Assembly: GCF_030867095.1 (NCBI RefSeq)
Contig: NC_081837.1
Location: 16,758,501 to 16,822,500, forward strand
Origin: Alligator mississippiensis
Taxonomy: Eukaryota; Chordata; Crocodylia; Alligatoridae
Length of the DNA: 64,000 nt
Direction: 5' to 3'
Part shown: one piece after another, positions 47,126-56,812 of the stretch
Position numbering within the stretch: the stretch's first letter is position 1
Layout of the letters: every line of letters starts with the position of its first letter
Notes under the pieces: model-generated
Told to the model about the DNA's origin: nothing
The model's input: the letters and a program-made list of their open reading frames with translations, nothing else
Databases searched by the model: none
Position numbers and translations under genes: made by a program

Positions 47126-47652
47126 TTGGCATAGAGGTCTGGGCCCTTGTGCTCTACTCTTGACTCTGCTTTGACTTTAAACAAGTCATTTAAGTTCTTC
47201 ATGCCTCAGCTTCCCTGCAGCATCAAATATACATTAGCAGGACTTGTATGCCAGAGCCAGGAAACACCTGAGCAACGTGCTCCTTAGAAAGGTTGTGTTG
47301 TTATCATGGGTGTGCAGAGCTGTGCCAGAAGGCCTTGCAGATGGGCACTAATCTGCAATGTTTGTCACATAGACTGTGAGCTCTGGGGAGCAGTGGATCC
47401 TGCAGCTGTGCAGAGGGGCTAACTGGGCAACCCTTGAGGTCCCTTCTTTCCCCGTGATTCTATGGGGGAAGAGAACATGAACATTGCTCTGCTCTGTACA
47501 GTGCCCAGCACAATGGAGGCCTCGTCCGTGCATGGGGCTGCAAGGCTTTGCCATCACAGTTGCTAATGTTTGTACTGAATGTTCCAGGTGTGGCCTCTCA
47601 TCTTCTTGAGAGACAGTCGGACGATTGCCTGTGGGACGAGGGAGAAGCAGAA

Positions 47653-47764
47653 ATGAGAATTGGTCCCTGCCCAGTTCACAAGCACAGAGTGTGGAGACCA
47701 GGCCTTTGGGTACTGACCACTTTCCTGATCTCTGCAGCACTGCTCCTCCTCCTCGGCCCCCGTG
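47653..47764 (+). CDS. SSC4D: SSC4D first coding exon (signal peptide)
   Basis: Encodes the N-terminus of a secreted SRCR protein. From the ATG at 47653 (A at -3) it reads MRIGPCPVHKHRVWRPG, then a hydrophobic core LWVLTTFLISAALLLLL, a clear signal peptide with basic n-region. Human SSC4D has KEAEMLIGPQLDEK before its signal core, and the window has GEAEMRIGP in frame, so the match extends upstream of this ATG. The frame is open back to 47548, so a start further upstream is possible. Donor CCCCGTG|GTGAGC is phase 1, fitting the exons at 53463 and 53788. Possible acceptors upstream are at 47587 and 47616. Upstream 5' UTR exons were not found. Confidence 0.8.
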
Positions 47765-48059
47765 GTGAGCCATTTCATGGTATGGGGCTGGGAGGCAAGG
47801 TAGGAAGAGAGCTTTGTCCACCAATAAGAAGTTGATCCTATGGCTGGAGGATTGGGTGGGAAATGCAATTCCCTCCATCAGCATCAGGAGCCTCCCGCCA
47901 GCTGCTCTGGGTCTGAGAGGTGCAAGCTGAGGGAGTTGGTGGGAGTGCTGTGATCCCACTTAAGTGAAGGAAAGTGCTTAGTACACCTTCCTTGAAGACG
48001 AATAAATGTGTATGGGAAGCTTAGCCAAGCTTCTGGACTCAGCCACCCCAGAATGGAAC

Positions 48060-48250
48060 TGGGGCACAGCGTGGCCTTGTGGAGAGAGCCCTCAGCAGGG
48101 ACATGGAAACCCTGGCTCTGCCATTGGCTTGCTGGGCAAACTTCAGTCAGTCACTTTCTCTCTTCAGACCTCAGTTTCCCAATTGGTAAAATGGGGATAA
48201 TGATACTGAGCTGTGTGGTAAGGGGCTGTGAGATCTACTGATGGAAAAGG
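48060..48250 (+). repeat. MIR SINE
   Basis: CCTGGCTCTGCCATTGGCTT, AGTCACTTTCTCTCTTCAGA, CCTCAGTTTCCC and AAAATGGGGATAATGATAC follow the MIR consensus in order. It lies in the first SSC4D intron. A second, weaker MIR fragment is at about 47150-47215. Confidence 0.85.
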
Positions 48251-49110
48251 ATCCTGAGAGAGACAGATCCAGACTGGCTGACTGAGGGAAAGCGTGAGCT
48301 ATCTAATCCTCCCTGAAGTGATTGAGGGAGGCAAAGAATGGGGTGGGGGAACAAGTAGGCAGTATGCAAGCAGGTAAAAGAGTACAAAGGAGACTTCCAA
48401 GATGCCAAAAGTAGCTGGATCCTCAATTTCCCAGTAATGGGAATGAGAACTGTGCATCTCAGTCCCCTAGTTGCATCCTAGTCAAGGTGGGTGGTAGAAA
48501 GCAAGGGGCTCTTCTACCAGCATTTGCACAGCTTGTTCAGATTTACAGCAAGAGGGGACAGCTCAGCTTGAGCCACAGGTGTAGGTATGAAATGTGCCAG
48601 TTTCCCTCCATCAAAGTATATGGAGGCTATCACTGGCTTTTGCTCATCCATTGTTTAGCACCCTGCATGGGTGTAGATCTCAGTGAAAAAAGTGTCCTTG
48701 GGCAGAAGGCAGCATTAGATCCATGCACCTTGAAAGGGTTTAAACAGGACTCCAGTGGTGCTTAGACTCTTTGAGGAACCAGGACTGAATTTCAGCAGGA
48801 ATTAAGGCAGGTTGGCTTGGATTTGTTTAGAGATGGGCAGAAACCAGTATCCAGACATTCCCAAACTCTGTAGGAAGGAGATCAAAATCCAAGTCTGAAA
48901 TGTGCCACCCTGAGCCTATTTCCAGTCTAGGTGCCCAGGTACTTCAGTGATAAGCACAAACTAAAAACAAAGGTTTACTTACCCAGGTAGTTTGCACCAG
49001 CATAAGCTATGGTGTGAATTTCAATACAGTTATACCATGATAATTTCCTTGTGGGGGTTGGGGGGTGGTACATTAATTAGAACAGCTTCAAGAGATGCCC
49101 TAATTAAAGC
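48251..49110. other. SSC4D intron, unassigned
   Basis: No exon or repeat recognised. Confidence 0.4.
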
Positions 49111-49116
49111 TCTGCA

Positions 49117-49250
49117 GTGTCTTGTGTATCAGCATCCCTGCATTTCAAAATGGTAGTGGAGGTGCTTGAATTAAAGCTTGTTCAACAAGCTTTAGTTCAA
49201 ACATCCCTGCCACCATTTTGAAGCATGGGGACACTGATACATGAGACATG
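49117..49250. repeat. Foldback hairpin MITE core
   Basis: Arms about 60 bp: GTATCAGCATCCCTGC and TTCAAAATGGTAGTGG on the left pair with CCACCATTTTGAAGC and GGGGACACTGATAC on the right, around AAGCTTGTTCAACAAGCTT, a perfect 19-bp palindrome. The tail to about 49360 (CCAAGTCTGCTCC) is shared with the foldback at 9821. Confidence 0.8.
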
Positions 49251-50500
49251 GAAGGCTGCTGGAGCACAGTAATTACCACACTCCAGCAAACTCAGTTGAC
49301 CAAGTCTGCTCCACAGCACTGTAATTCCAGTGCACCAGAGCAGCCTCTGCACTTGTGTACAGGCACCCTCTTATACCAAAGTGTGTGCTTTTTCAATCTA
49401 GTTTATGTCGCTTTGGAAGAGGTTAAGCTAAACCAGAAAAGGCCCCCCTTATTCTGGAATAGAAATATGATACCCATATAATTCTGTGTTGATTTTATCG
49501 GTGTAATTCTATTGATATTGATATAATTGTGTTGATTATTATAGGTAAACTTTCCCATGCAGACATGAGGGATTTTCATAGAGAGTTAGGCCTGCAACTG
49601 CCTCTGCCCGTCACTGGGATTTGGGGCACATAAAGTCTCTTAAACTCTTTGCAAAAATCTTACTAAACAGGTGAATTTGATGTCTGTACTTAACTCAGAA
49701 ATAGTTCCAATTGAAAGCTTCTCAGCCAGAGCGGCTGAGGTTGGGGTCTGTAATAAAACTCCAGCAGGGCCTCGACACTCACAAGGCTGACTTTGTTCTG
49801 CTTAACTATTGACTGGGGTTGATGCGGTCCCTGCCAGCCTCCATGGAGATGCTTTATTCATGAGCACTCTGGCACCTTGCTCTGATATGCAGCAAATAGG
49901 TGCATGCTGGCACCTCTCAGCTGAGACCAGCTTGCCTTGATGCAAACAGTTCATTTCTCACGGATGGATTTGGGTGTGGTTGGTAGTTTATACTACAATT
50001 GGCAGTTTGCTTTCTCACAAGCCTCCCTCTCTCCTGGTACATTGCTCCTGGGACACATTTCTGGGGGATCATTGGGGACAGGAACTATCACACATTTTGT
50101 CCTTTTGTGTTTTGCTTATTTCTCTTCGTGAATGGGCCTCGGCTGAGTTGCTAATGAAGAATTATTTGTCCTCCAGGTTGGTGGTTTAAATTTTAAAAGT
50201 GTCCAGAAAAGGATCTGATTTAAATAGGTTCCTCCTCCTCCCCCCCCCCCCGCCATTTTTAATTTTTTTAATTTTTTGCTTTGTTAAGATCATTAGAAAA
50301 AGCCTAGATGATTTTTTCCCCCTCTCAAAATACCATTTTCTGCTGGAAATTCCAGGTGTGTGAGGTTTTGGTCTTGCTTGGTTTTCCTGAAAGTTGCTTC
50401 AGATAGTTCAAATGTATACTTCAAGTTCCCATACATTAATTTAAGGGGATCTTAAACAAATATGTCCTCTCCAGCAAACATTTTGTAGGTACTGGGGACA
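49251..50500. other. SSC4D intron, unassigned
   Basis: Includes a C run at about 50241-50251 and the tail of the foldback element to about 49360. Nothing else recognised. Confidence 0.4.
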
Positions 50501-50501
50501 A

Positions 50502-50790
50502 AATCATAGAAAGGGCTGGAAGAGACCTCAGGAGGTCATCTAGTCCAACCCCCTACTCAAAGCAAGACCAGCCCGAACTAAATCATCCCAGCCAAAGTTT
50601 TGTCTAACCTCCAGGGATGGTTATCAGCTCTCTGGATAACCTATTCCTGTGCTTTACTACCCTCCTAGTGAGAAAATTCTTTCTAATATCTAACCTAAAC
50701 TTCCCTTGCTGCAACTTGAGACCTGGCCTCTGCTTTAGTTTCCAAGTGGAGAACTGAATTCTTTTGAACATCTGGTCTGAGTTGTGTGCG
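50502..50790 (-). mobile_element. CR1 3' end, antisense fragment
   Basis: AATCATAGAAAGGGCTGGAA, GGTCATCTAGTCCAACCCCC and the antisense of a CR1 C-terminal frame (FRLDIRKNFLTRRVV on the minus strand). Older than the 59314 copy and of a somewhat different subfamily. It lies in the SSC4D intron. Confidence 0.85.
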
Positions 50791-51575
50791 CTGAGCCCTT
50801 GCAAACTGCCCCTCAGATCAAGAAGTGGATCTCTCTGGGCCTCCTGCCTATTTAACTTGTAAGTGCTTTGGGACAGAGATGGTCAGGTTCTGTGTGCACA
50901 CAGAGCTTCATGCAATGCCTCTGTCCTGGCCAAGGCTCCCTAGGTAATAAATACAGTAGTAATGATAACAACACTGTCATTTCACCACTTTTTTGGCCCC
51001 TAGGGTGGAGAAATTTTGAATTTCTCCCATCATAAAAGCCCTTTTGTGACTGACTTTAAAACCTTCCAGGACATATTTGTAACCACAGCAAAGCAGGGGC
51101 TTGATGAGTTTTACCCCATTTCAGGTCACCTTTAAGTTACTGTTAAGTTACTGTTCATGACAGCAGCTTCAGTGTTTCACAGGAGCTGATGTTTCTGCAT
51201 CGGCTATAGATTGGCATCTTCCTGTGCTGGTTTAGGAACAGTGCATCCTGTGTCTGTGCAGAGGGCTGGACATGTGCCCTCTGGCACCAGCTGAGAGGAT
51301 CCATGGGCACTCCCACCTCTGTGTACTGCCAGAGAGGCACAAAGAGTCCCATAGCATGGTTCAGCATGGGTTCATCCTGCTTTTCTAGGGTGTAGATAAC
51401 TCCTTAAGATGCAAGATGCAGGGCTCAGCATTGTGGCCATTGACCACCTTATCCTCTGGGTGTCACTGTTGCATTGCTTATACAGGGGCCATCAGTCACA
51501 TCTTACAGCTACTTGCAGGCAAGGTTTCAAACAACCCTTGTAAAGAGTAGTGCTAAAGTGATGTTGTAGACACAG
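50791..51575. other. SSC4D intron, unassigned
   Basis: No feature recognised. Confidence 0.4.
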
Positions 51576-51577
51576 TA

Positions 51578-51685
51578 GTCCAGGAAATATGCTAGAGGCA
51601 AGAGTTTTTTGTGGGAGTTATCTTTTTTGGACTATCTCCATGGTTGGGACAGACTTAGAAAAGCTTCCAAGTATCACAGTACCTT
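51578..51685 (-). repeat. Reptile retroposon 3' tail, antisense
   Basis: The complement contains GATAGTCCAAAAAAGATAAC, a worn form of the TTGGTCTAATAAAAGATATC tail at 14990 and 34762. Confidence 0.4.
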
Positions 51686-51893
51686 TCATCTCTTATAAAT
51701 CAGCCAGTCTTAAGGTCTAAGCTGCCCTGCCTCATTCTGCATGGAGCCAAGACATGGGGGGACAGTTTTGCAAGGGCCCTTGCTCAGATCCAACTAATTT
51801 GTTGTTGAATAATTCTCCCAGCTTTCTCTGCTGATATTTGCTCTTTCTGGGCACTGCTGTTTCATGCCAGTTAAGGAAGGCTTATAACTCAGT

Positions 51894-52752
51894 GGGTGTG
51901 TCTACATGTGCAATGAATGCATCTGAATTTTCTTTGCAGAAAATTCAGGCTCATTGAAGTGCTTCAGGGCTCACATCTACGTGTGCGCCACGCTCGGGAC
52001 CAAATTGTGCCTGACAGGAGCAGCCCCGGTCTAGGTCTGCCCCTGCCCTGCTCTGCCCCCCTACAACAGCCAGGGGGAGCTCCAGGCTCTCCCGGGGGGG
52101 TGGGGCAGCCCTGGGGCTGGCAGGGGGCATGAGCGCTGGTCCTGATCCTCACATGGCTGGGAGAGCCATCTCCACTCATCAGGAACACTGCCTGCCAGGC
52201 ACGTGGGGATCAGGATCCATGTGGGGATTGCTGCCTGCCAGCCATGTGACCCTCCTGATCCCCACGTGGCTGGCAGGCAGCATCCCTGCTAAGCAGGTAG
52301 CATCCCCCCACTTCTGATCCTCATGTGGCTGCTGGGCCATCTCTCCTGGCCACATGGGAATCAGGTCCTGACCCCAGCTCCACGTAGCTGGTTCACAGGA
52401 GTCCCACCTACTGGGACAGCTTTTCTGGCTATGTGGGGATCAGGACACGTGGTGGGGAGACAGCTGCCCCTGCAGCCAGCACAGCTCCCCCCACCAAATC
52501 AGGGCTTAGCCAGGCAGCAGTGGACCCTCTTGCTGCCTGCACAATTTGCTCCCAGTCAACAACTACACGTGTGCTACTTACTGCACAGTAGTTAATGCAC
52601 GGTTAATCTAGTGCCTGTGTTTCCTGGTACTTGCAAACAGTGCATTAGCCTCATTTACTGTGCAGTAAGTCCTGCGCAAATGTAGATGGTGATGCTTTAC
52701 TGCGCATTGGTTTAGTCTAATGCGCAGTAAAGCATCTTGTGTAGACACGCCC
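51894..52752. mobile_element. Unclassified TIR element with internal foldback repeats
   Basis: The left end GGGTGTGTCTACATGTG and the right end, complement of GGGCGTGTCTACACAAG, form inverted terminal repeats. Next inward, CAAATTGTGCCTG and TGCACAATTTG are again inverted. The middle (52130-52460) holds several copies, in both orientations, of a CCTGATCCCCACGTGGCTGG-type unit. The right part has paired GCAGTAAAGCAT motifs. No transposase; the superfamily was not resolved because the flanking duplication is unclear. It lies in the SSC4D intron. Confidence 0.7.
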
Positions 52753-53462
52753 AATCTCAGCAATGCTAAAGCAGTTAGCACTTTGCCTTCCAATGTACCA
52801 TACTGCACTCAGGGTGAGCACTGACAATGAAACTGCTGGAAAACAATAACTCAGATTCCTCCCAACACAGTTCGCACCCCTGCACCTTTGCAAGTGAGGC
52901 AGGCAATACAGTCAACACCACACTCCCCAGAACAGTGAGCTTGCTCTCCACCTGCTCTCTGAATGAACAGGATTGACTTCAAAGCAAGGAAATTAGGGTG
53001 GGGAGTGAAAAAAAATATTTTTTTTCATTGTCCCTCTCATTTACGAGCCTTTTGAAGTCTGGTTTTCCAGCTTTTCCAATGCAGCCAGGAGGGTTGGAAA
53101 TGTAGGGGGCATTAATCCACATGCCATGGCCAAATTCCAGTGGTTCTCCAGTGGTTTGCACTTCTTTCTTGTGCCTTGTGTGGTTTACAGCCTGCCGCCT
53201 CACTCCCTAGAGGTGGCTGCATCCAGCAGTGGGCAAAGTGATCCATGCATAGTTAGACAGATTGCCAAGGTTACTGGCCTAGCTCTTACACAGCATTTTT
53301 CAACAGTAGATCTCAAAACACTTTATAAAGGTGCTCAGTTTCATTATACCCATTTCGTAGACTGAGAAGTAAAAAAATCTGCTTTTGTATGTTCCCCCGC
53401 CCCCCTTTGACACCAGCTGTTCTCTCCCTTTCAAAATCTTTCTCCCCTGTTCTTTTTTTCAG
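52753..53462. other. SSC4D intron, unassigned
   Basis: No repeat recognised. Ends with a strong pyrimidine tract (53440-53460) before AG at 53461-53462, the acceptor of the candidate microexon. Confidence 0.5.
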
Positions 53463-53495
53463 ACCTCAGAGCTTTGTGGAAAAGGGAAGAGACAG
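53463..53495 (+). CDS. SSC4D: Candidate in-frame 33-nt microexon of SSC4D
   Basis: It sits between a strong acceptor (CTGTTCTTTTTTTCAG) and a consensus donor (GACAG|GTAAGT). Its length is a multiple of 3. Inserted between the phase 1 junctions of exons 47653-47764 and 53788-53823, it reads DLRALWKREET with no stop. I do not recognise these residues in human SSC4D, so it may be lineage-specific, alternatively spliced or a decoy. Without it the flanking exons also join in frame. Confidence 0.45.
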
Positions 53496-53787
53496 GTAAG
53501 TGGATGAGTCAGGTGCCCTGAGATTCTGAGACCAGCTCTTGTGCCTTGTTTAAGGCAGGAGTGGCCAACGCAAGGGTGACGTCAGTCTATGCCACCAATC
53601 AACTGCTCTCATTTGGGGTGAAGTTCACATCTCTGCAGGGTCAGCCCAGTGCTCACCTCTTTCAGCAATCACATGGTTCAGGAAGAGGCTATGAAACAAT
53701 TGGGTGTCACTTGTCTGACAACCTTCTCCCCTCTCTGTCCTCGCGGAATACAATGGATGGCTTATCCCTTTTCTTCTTAATTTCAGG

Positions 53788-53823
53788 CAACATACTGGAA
53801 ACTACCCCACTGCCGTTTCCAGG
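53788..53823 (+). CDS. SSC4D: SSC4D short linker exon
   Basis: 36 nt between acceptor TCTTAATTTCAG and donor TTTCCAG|GTAAGA, phase 1 at both ends. With the split glycine it reads GNILETTPLPFP, matching human LQPTPLPFP between the signal peptide and the first SRCR domain. It would form the N-terminus of the mature protein. The next exon starts with AG, completing Glu and giving PFP-EVRLV, as in human PFP-ELRLV. Confidence 0.85.
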
Positions 53824-54637
53824 TAAGACCTGATCCTTAGAGCTATGATTTCATGGGGCATCGCTGACCTGTGGGATTTCATCACAGATTAAATGAAAAA
53901 GAAATGTTTGGCAAGGAAAATTTGAGTTTCCCCCAAGTGGGTTTTAAATTGAAAATGTCAGTGAAAACCCATGTTTCTTTGTGCAAGGGAATAATCCTTT
54001 CCTGAACAGTCCCGCTTATTATTACAAATCAGAGGGGAATTTGACCACTGTTGCTGGCTTCCTGAAAGTGAACCAGGCTGTGTCTGATGGACAGCACTTT
54101 ACTGCAGGATCCTAATGAATGAATAAGCTGGCAGTGCAAACACAGAGCCATTTATACAGATGTGCTATCTATTCCCACTGGCTTGAACAGCCCTTTATTT
54201 GTGACTGATTTCAGCCTGGGGATTATCCTGAAACGGGTTTGCTAAGAGTATTAGCAAGTTGCTGATGGCACCAGGTGACTTGTGACTAAAATCCCATGAC
54301 ACAGTTTTTCTTCTCTAGCTGGATAAATTCCTAATCCCCTGGGAGCTTTGAAGATGCGAGGGGTATGCCCCCTGCAAACAGGCATGCCAAGATAGATGTG
54401 CATAAATGTTCACTATCCTTGCTTAAAAACCCACACACCAGGATCTAAGCCAACACAAACATTGATATCAGAGTACTGCTCCTCATAGCTACTGGAGTTG
54501 CTTCTTTGCCTTAAGTGGCAGAGGCCTATGATTTGGTGCACATTTGGTGGTTATATTTGCATCTAATTAGTCAAGTGCCTAGGCTGCTGCCCAGTGGCCA
54601 TCTTGTGGTGACCTTGTCCCTGTGCCCTTCCTTGCAG
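53824..54637. other. SSC4D intron before SRCR1, unassigned
   Basis: No repeat or exon recognised. Confidence 0.5.
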
Positions 54638-54943
54638 AGGTGCGGCTAGTCAAAGGGCAAAGCCGCTGCCAGGGGCGTGTGGAGATCCTCTACAATGGCT
54701 CCTGGGGCACAGTATGTGATGATGACTGGGACATCGTGGATGCCAATGTGGTGTGTCGCCAGTTGGGTTGCGGCCATGCTGTCGCCATGCCAGCTACCCT
54801 CACCTTTGGCCAGGGGAGCGGGCCCATCTTCCTGGATAATGTGGACTGCAAGGGGAGGGAGGCAGCCCTGAGTGAGTGCGGAAGCCACGGATGGGGCATC
54901 CACAACTGCTACCACTATGAGGATGTGGCTGTCACATGTAATG
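54638..54943 (+). CDS. SSC4D: SSC4D exon encoding SRCR domain 1
   Basis: A complete group B scavenger-receptor cysteine-rich domain in one exon, 306 nt, phase 1 at both ends, after acceptor CCTTCCTTGCAG and before donor TAATG|GTAAAA. It has eight cysteines in group B order (SRC, TVC, VVC, GC, DC, EC, NC, TC) and the signatures [35 protein letters not shown] and [13 protein letters not shown]. Identity to SRCR1 of human SSC4D is high throughout (for example [12 protein letters not shown] and ALSECGS). SSC4D is a secreted or surface protein with four such domains; its ligands are poorly known. Domains 2-4 are not in the window. Symmetric phase 1 exons are the usual SRCR arrangement and allow exon shuffling. 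Confidence 0.95.
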
Positions 54944-55210
54944 GTAAAAAGTTTTGGTTCCATCCAGTGGTGGGAGAGGGGTTAGTGATGGGTCATGTGG
55001 CCTCAGCTGACTGGCACACTTACAGGCCCACTGGCTAAGGCCCAGCAGCCCTCATCTCACATCTCGGGTCTTTCTCTTGGGTTTTGCTTGACTAAACTGA
55101 CTTTCCATATCTTCCTTTTCCTCCTTTCCCCTTTAGTCTCAATCAATCCAGGCCCATCTTCTCATTCTGCTATTTCAGCTCTATGTAAGGAGAAGAGCTC
55201 ATGGATGGCA
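54944..55210. other. SSC4D intron, unassigned
   Basis: No feature recognised. The open frame runs on to about 55038 only as read-through of the donor. Confidence 0.5.
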
Positions 55211-55475
55211 CAGAGCTGAGAACATAACAAGAACATAAGAACTGCTATTTATTGGGTCAGACCATAGGTCCATCTTGCCCAGTATCCTGTCACACAGTGG
55301 CAGAGAGGGGATGCTGAAATGGAGAGTGAGCAGGGTATGGCCAGGGCTTGTTTCCACTGTTCCTCTCTCACTTGCAGCCTCCAGCATTTAAGGTCTAGGA
55401 AGTTCTGATTCAGAGGCTATGCCCCTCACTCCCATGCTCAATAGCTACCAATACCTCTTTCCTCCAAGAATTCGT
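55211..55475 (+). mobile_element. LINE-derived interspersed repeat
   Basis: AAGAACATAAGAACTGC followed by GGGTCAGACCATAGGTCC and CCAGTATCCTGTC is a well-known reptile repeat of probable LINE (CR1/L3-like) origin, with the later block AATACCTCTTTCCTCC. It is old and diverged. Family assignment uncertain. Confidence 0.65.
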
Positions 55476-55483
55476 TGTCATTA

Positions 55484-55590
55484 GAGGTGCACCGATACAT
55501 TGGTCCAATATCAGATTGGCACTGATATAAAGATGATTGACTGTATCATGCTTCAGTTAATGTGCATTAAATCATTGCCAGGTACTAGGA
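55484..55590. mobile_element. Left end of a family D element, interrupted
   Basis: TTAGAGGTGCACCGATACAT is nearly identical to the left end of the intact element at 357. After about 60 bp it passes into AATGTGCATTAAATC-type sequence that resumes at 59184, on the far side of the family A copy. The matching right terminus was not found. Confidence 0.6.
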
Positions 55591-56812
55591 CAGGGGTCAG
55601 CAACCCCTGGCACACGTGCCGAGCATGGCATGCAAGGCCATTTTCCTCGGCCTGTGTTGGGGCCGGGGAGGCAGCAGGTGTTTGCAGCCTCCCGGCTGCA
55701 GCCAGCCCCAGGTCTGGGTAGTTGCTGCCAGCCAGGAGCCCAGGCTGCTCCCAGCAGGCAGCTGGGATGCTGCAAGCTCTGCTGGGAGCAGCCTGGGCTC
55801 CGTGGCTATCAGTAGCTACCTAGAGCCAGGGCCAGCTGCAGCCGGGAGGCTACAAACACCTGCTGCCTCCCCAGCCCCGGCCCCAATGGGTGCAGTATCG
55901 GCACCTGCTCCCTTCCTGGAGCCCAGGACCAGGAGAGGGCTGGGGGCGGGAGGGCAGCAGCTGTTTGTAGCCTCCCGGCTGCAGCTAGCCCCAGCTCTGG
56001 GTAGCTGCTGATAGCCATGGAGCCCGGACTGTTCCCATAGAAGCCCTGCTGCAAGCAGTCCGGGCTCCGTGGCTATCGGCAGCTACCCAAAACATTGGCC
56101 AGTTGCAAACATCTGCTGCCTCTCTGCCCCGGCCCCACCTGCCTTGCAGCCCCAGCCCCAGGGTGGCAGTACATATAGGCAATGCTCCCCACTGTGCTGC
56201 ATTCACTGGTTCTGCAAAGCACCGTTGGAACCCGGCATGGAGGGGCACAGTGGGAGGCACAGAAAGCTGCCTGGTCTGAGCTCCCCCTGCCCTGCCACAC
56301 TTCCCCTGCAGGCAGGGGCAGCAGTGAGGTGCACAACCCTGTGCTGCTGCCCATGCTGCTCCCGTGCACACAGGAAGTGTGGAGCTTGGAGCAGGCAGCT
56401 TTCTGTGCCCTGCCGTGCTGGATTCCAATGCTGCTTTGCAGAAACGGCAAGGACAGCACAGTGGGGAGTACTGCTAGTATCTGCTGCCTCCCTGGAGCCT
56501 GGGGCCAGGTCTGGGGCTGGGAGGCAGCTGGGGCCAGGGCTGGGTTGGAGAGACAGCAGATGTTTGCAGCTGGCCCAGGTTCTGGGTAGCTGCTGACAGC
56601 CACAGAGCCTGGGCTGGGGGGTAGGGGCTTTGGGTGGGAGGCAAGGGTCATGAGCAGGGATGGGGGGTAGGGGCTTTGGATGGGGGGCAAGGGACAGCAG
56701 GGCTAGGGGCAAGGGCTTTGGGTGGGAGGGTCACGAGCAGGGCTGGGGGGTAGGAGCTTTGGGTCAGGGACAAGGGGCAGTAGGGCTGGGGGGCAAGGGT
56801 TTGGGGTGGGGG
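55591..56812. mobile_element. hAT-type MITE, family A, left part with hairpin array
   Basis: Starts CAGGGGTCAGCAACCCC. The left target copy TACTAGGA at 55583-55590 pairs with TACTAAGA at 59176-59183 (7 of 8). The interior has two successive long hairpins, at about 55655-55885 and 55935-56125, both built from the same GC-rich arm (CAGCCTCCCGGCTGCAG and its complement), and a third partial unit near 56500-56620. A run of GGGCTTTGGGTGGG-type minisatellite follows from 56620. The element is interrupted at about 56812 and resumes at 58831. Confidence 0.8.

Noticed and set aside
47348-47959. Minus-strand open frame of 203 codons
   Set aside because: It is antisense to the SSC4D signal-peptide exon, which has homology and matching splice phases on the plus strand.
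53126-53365. Open frame just upstream of the candidate microexon, read as an extra SSC4D exon
   Set aside because: No similarity to SSC4D and no matching splice-site pair in the needed phase.
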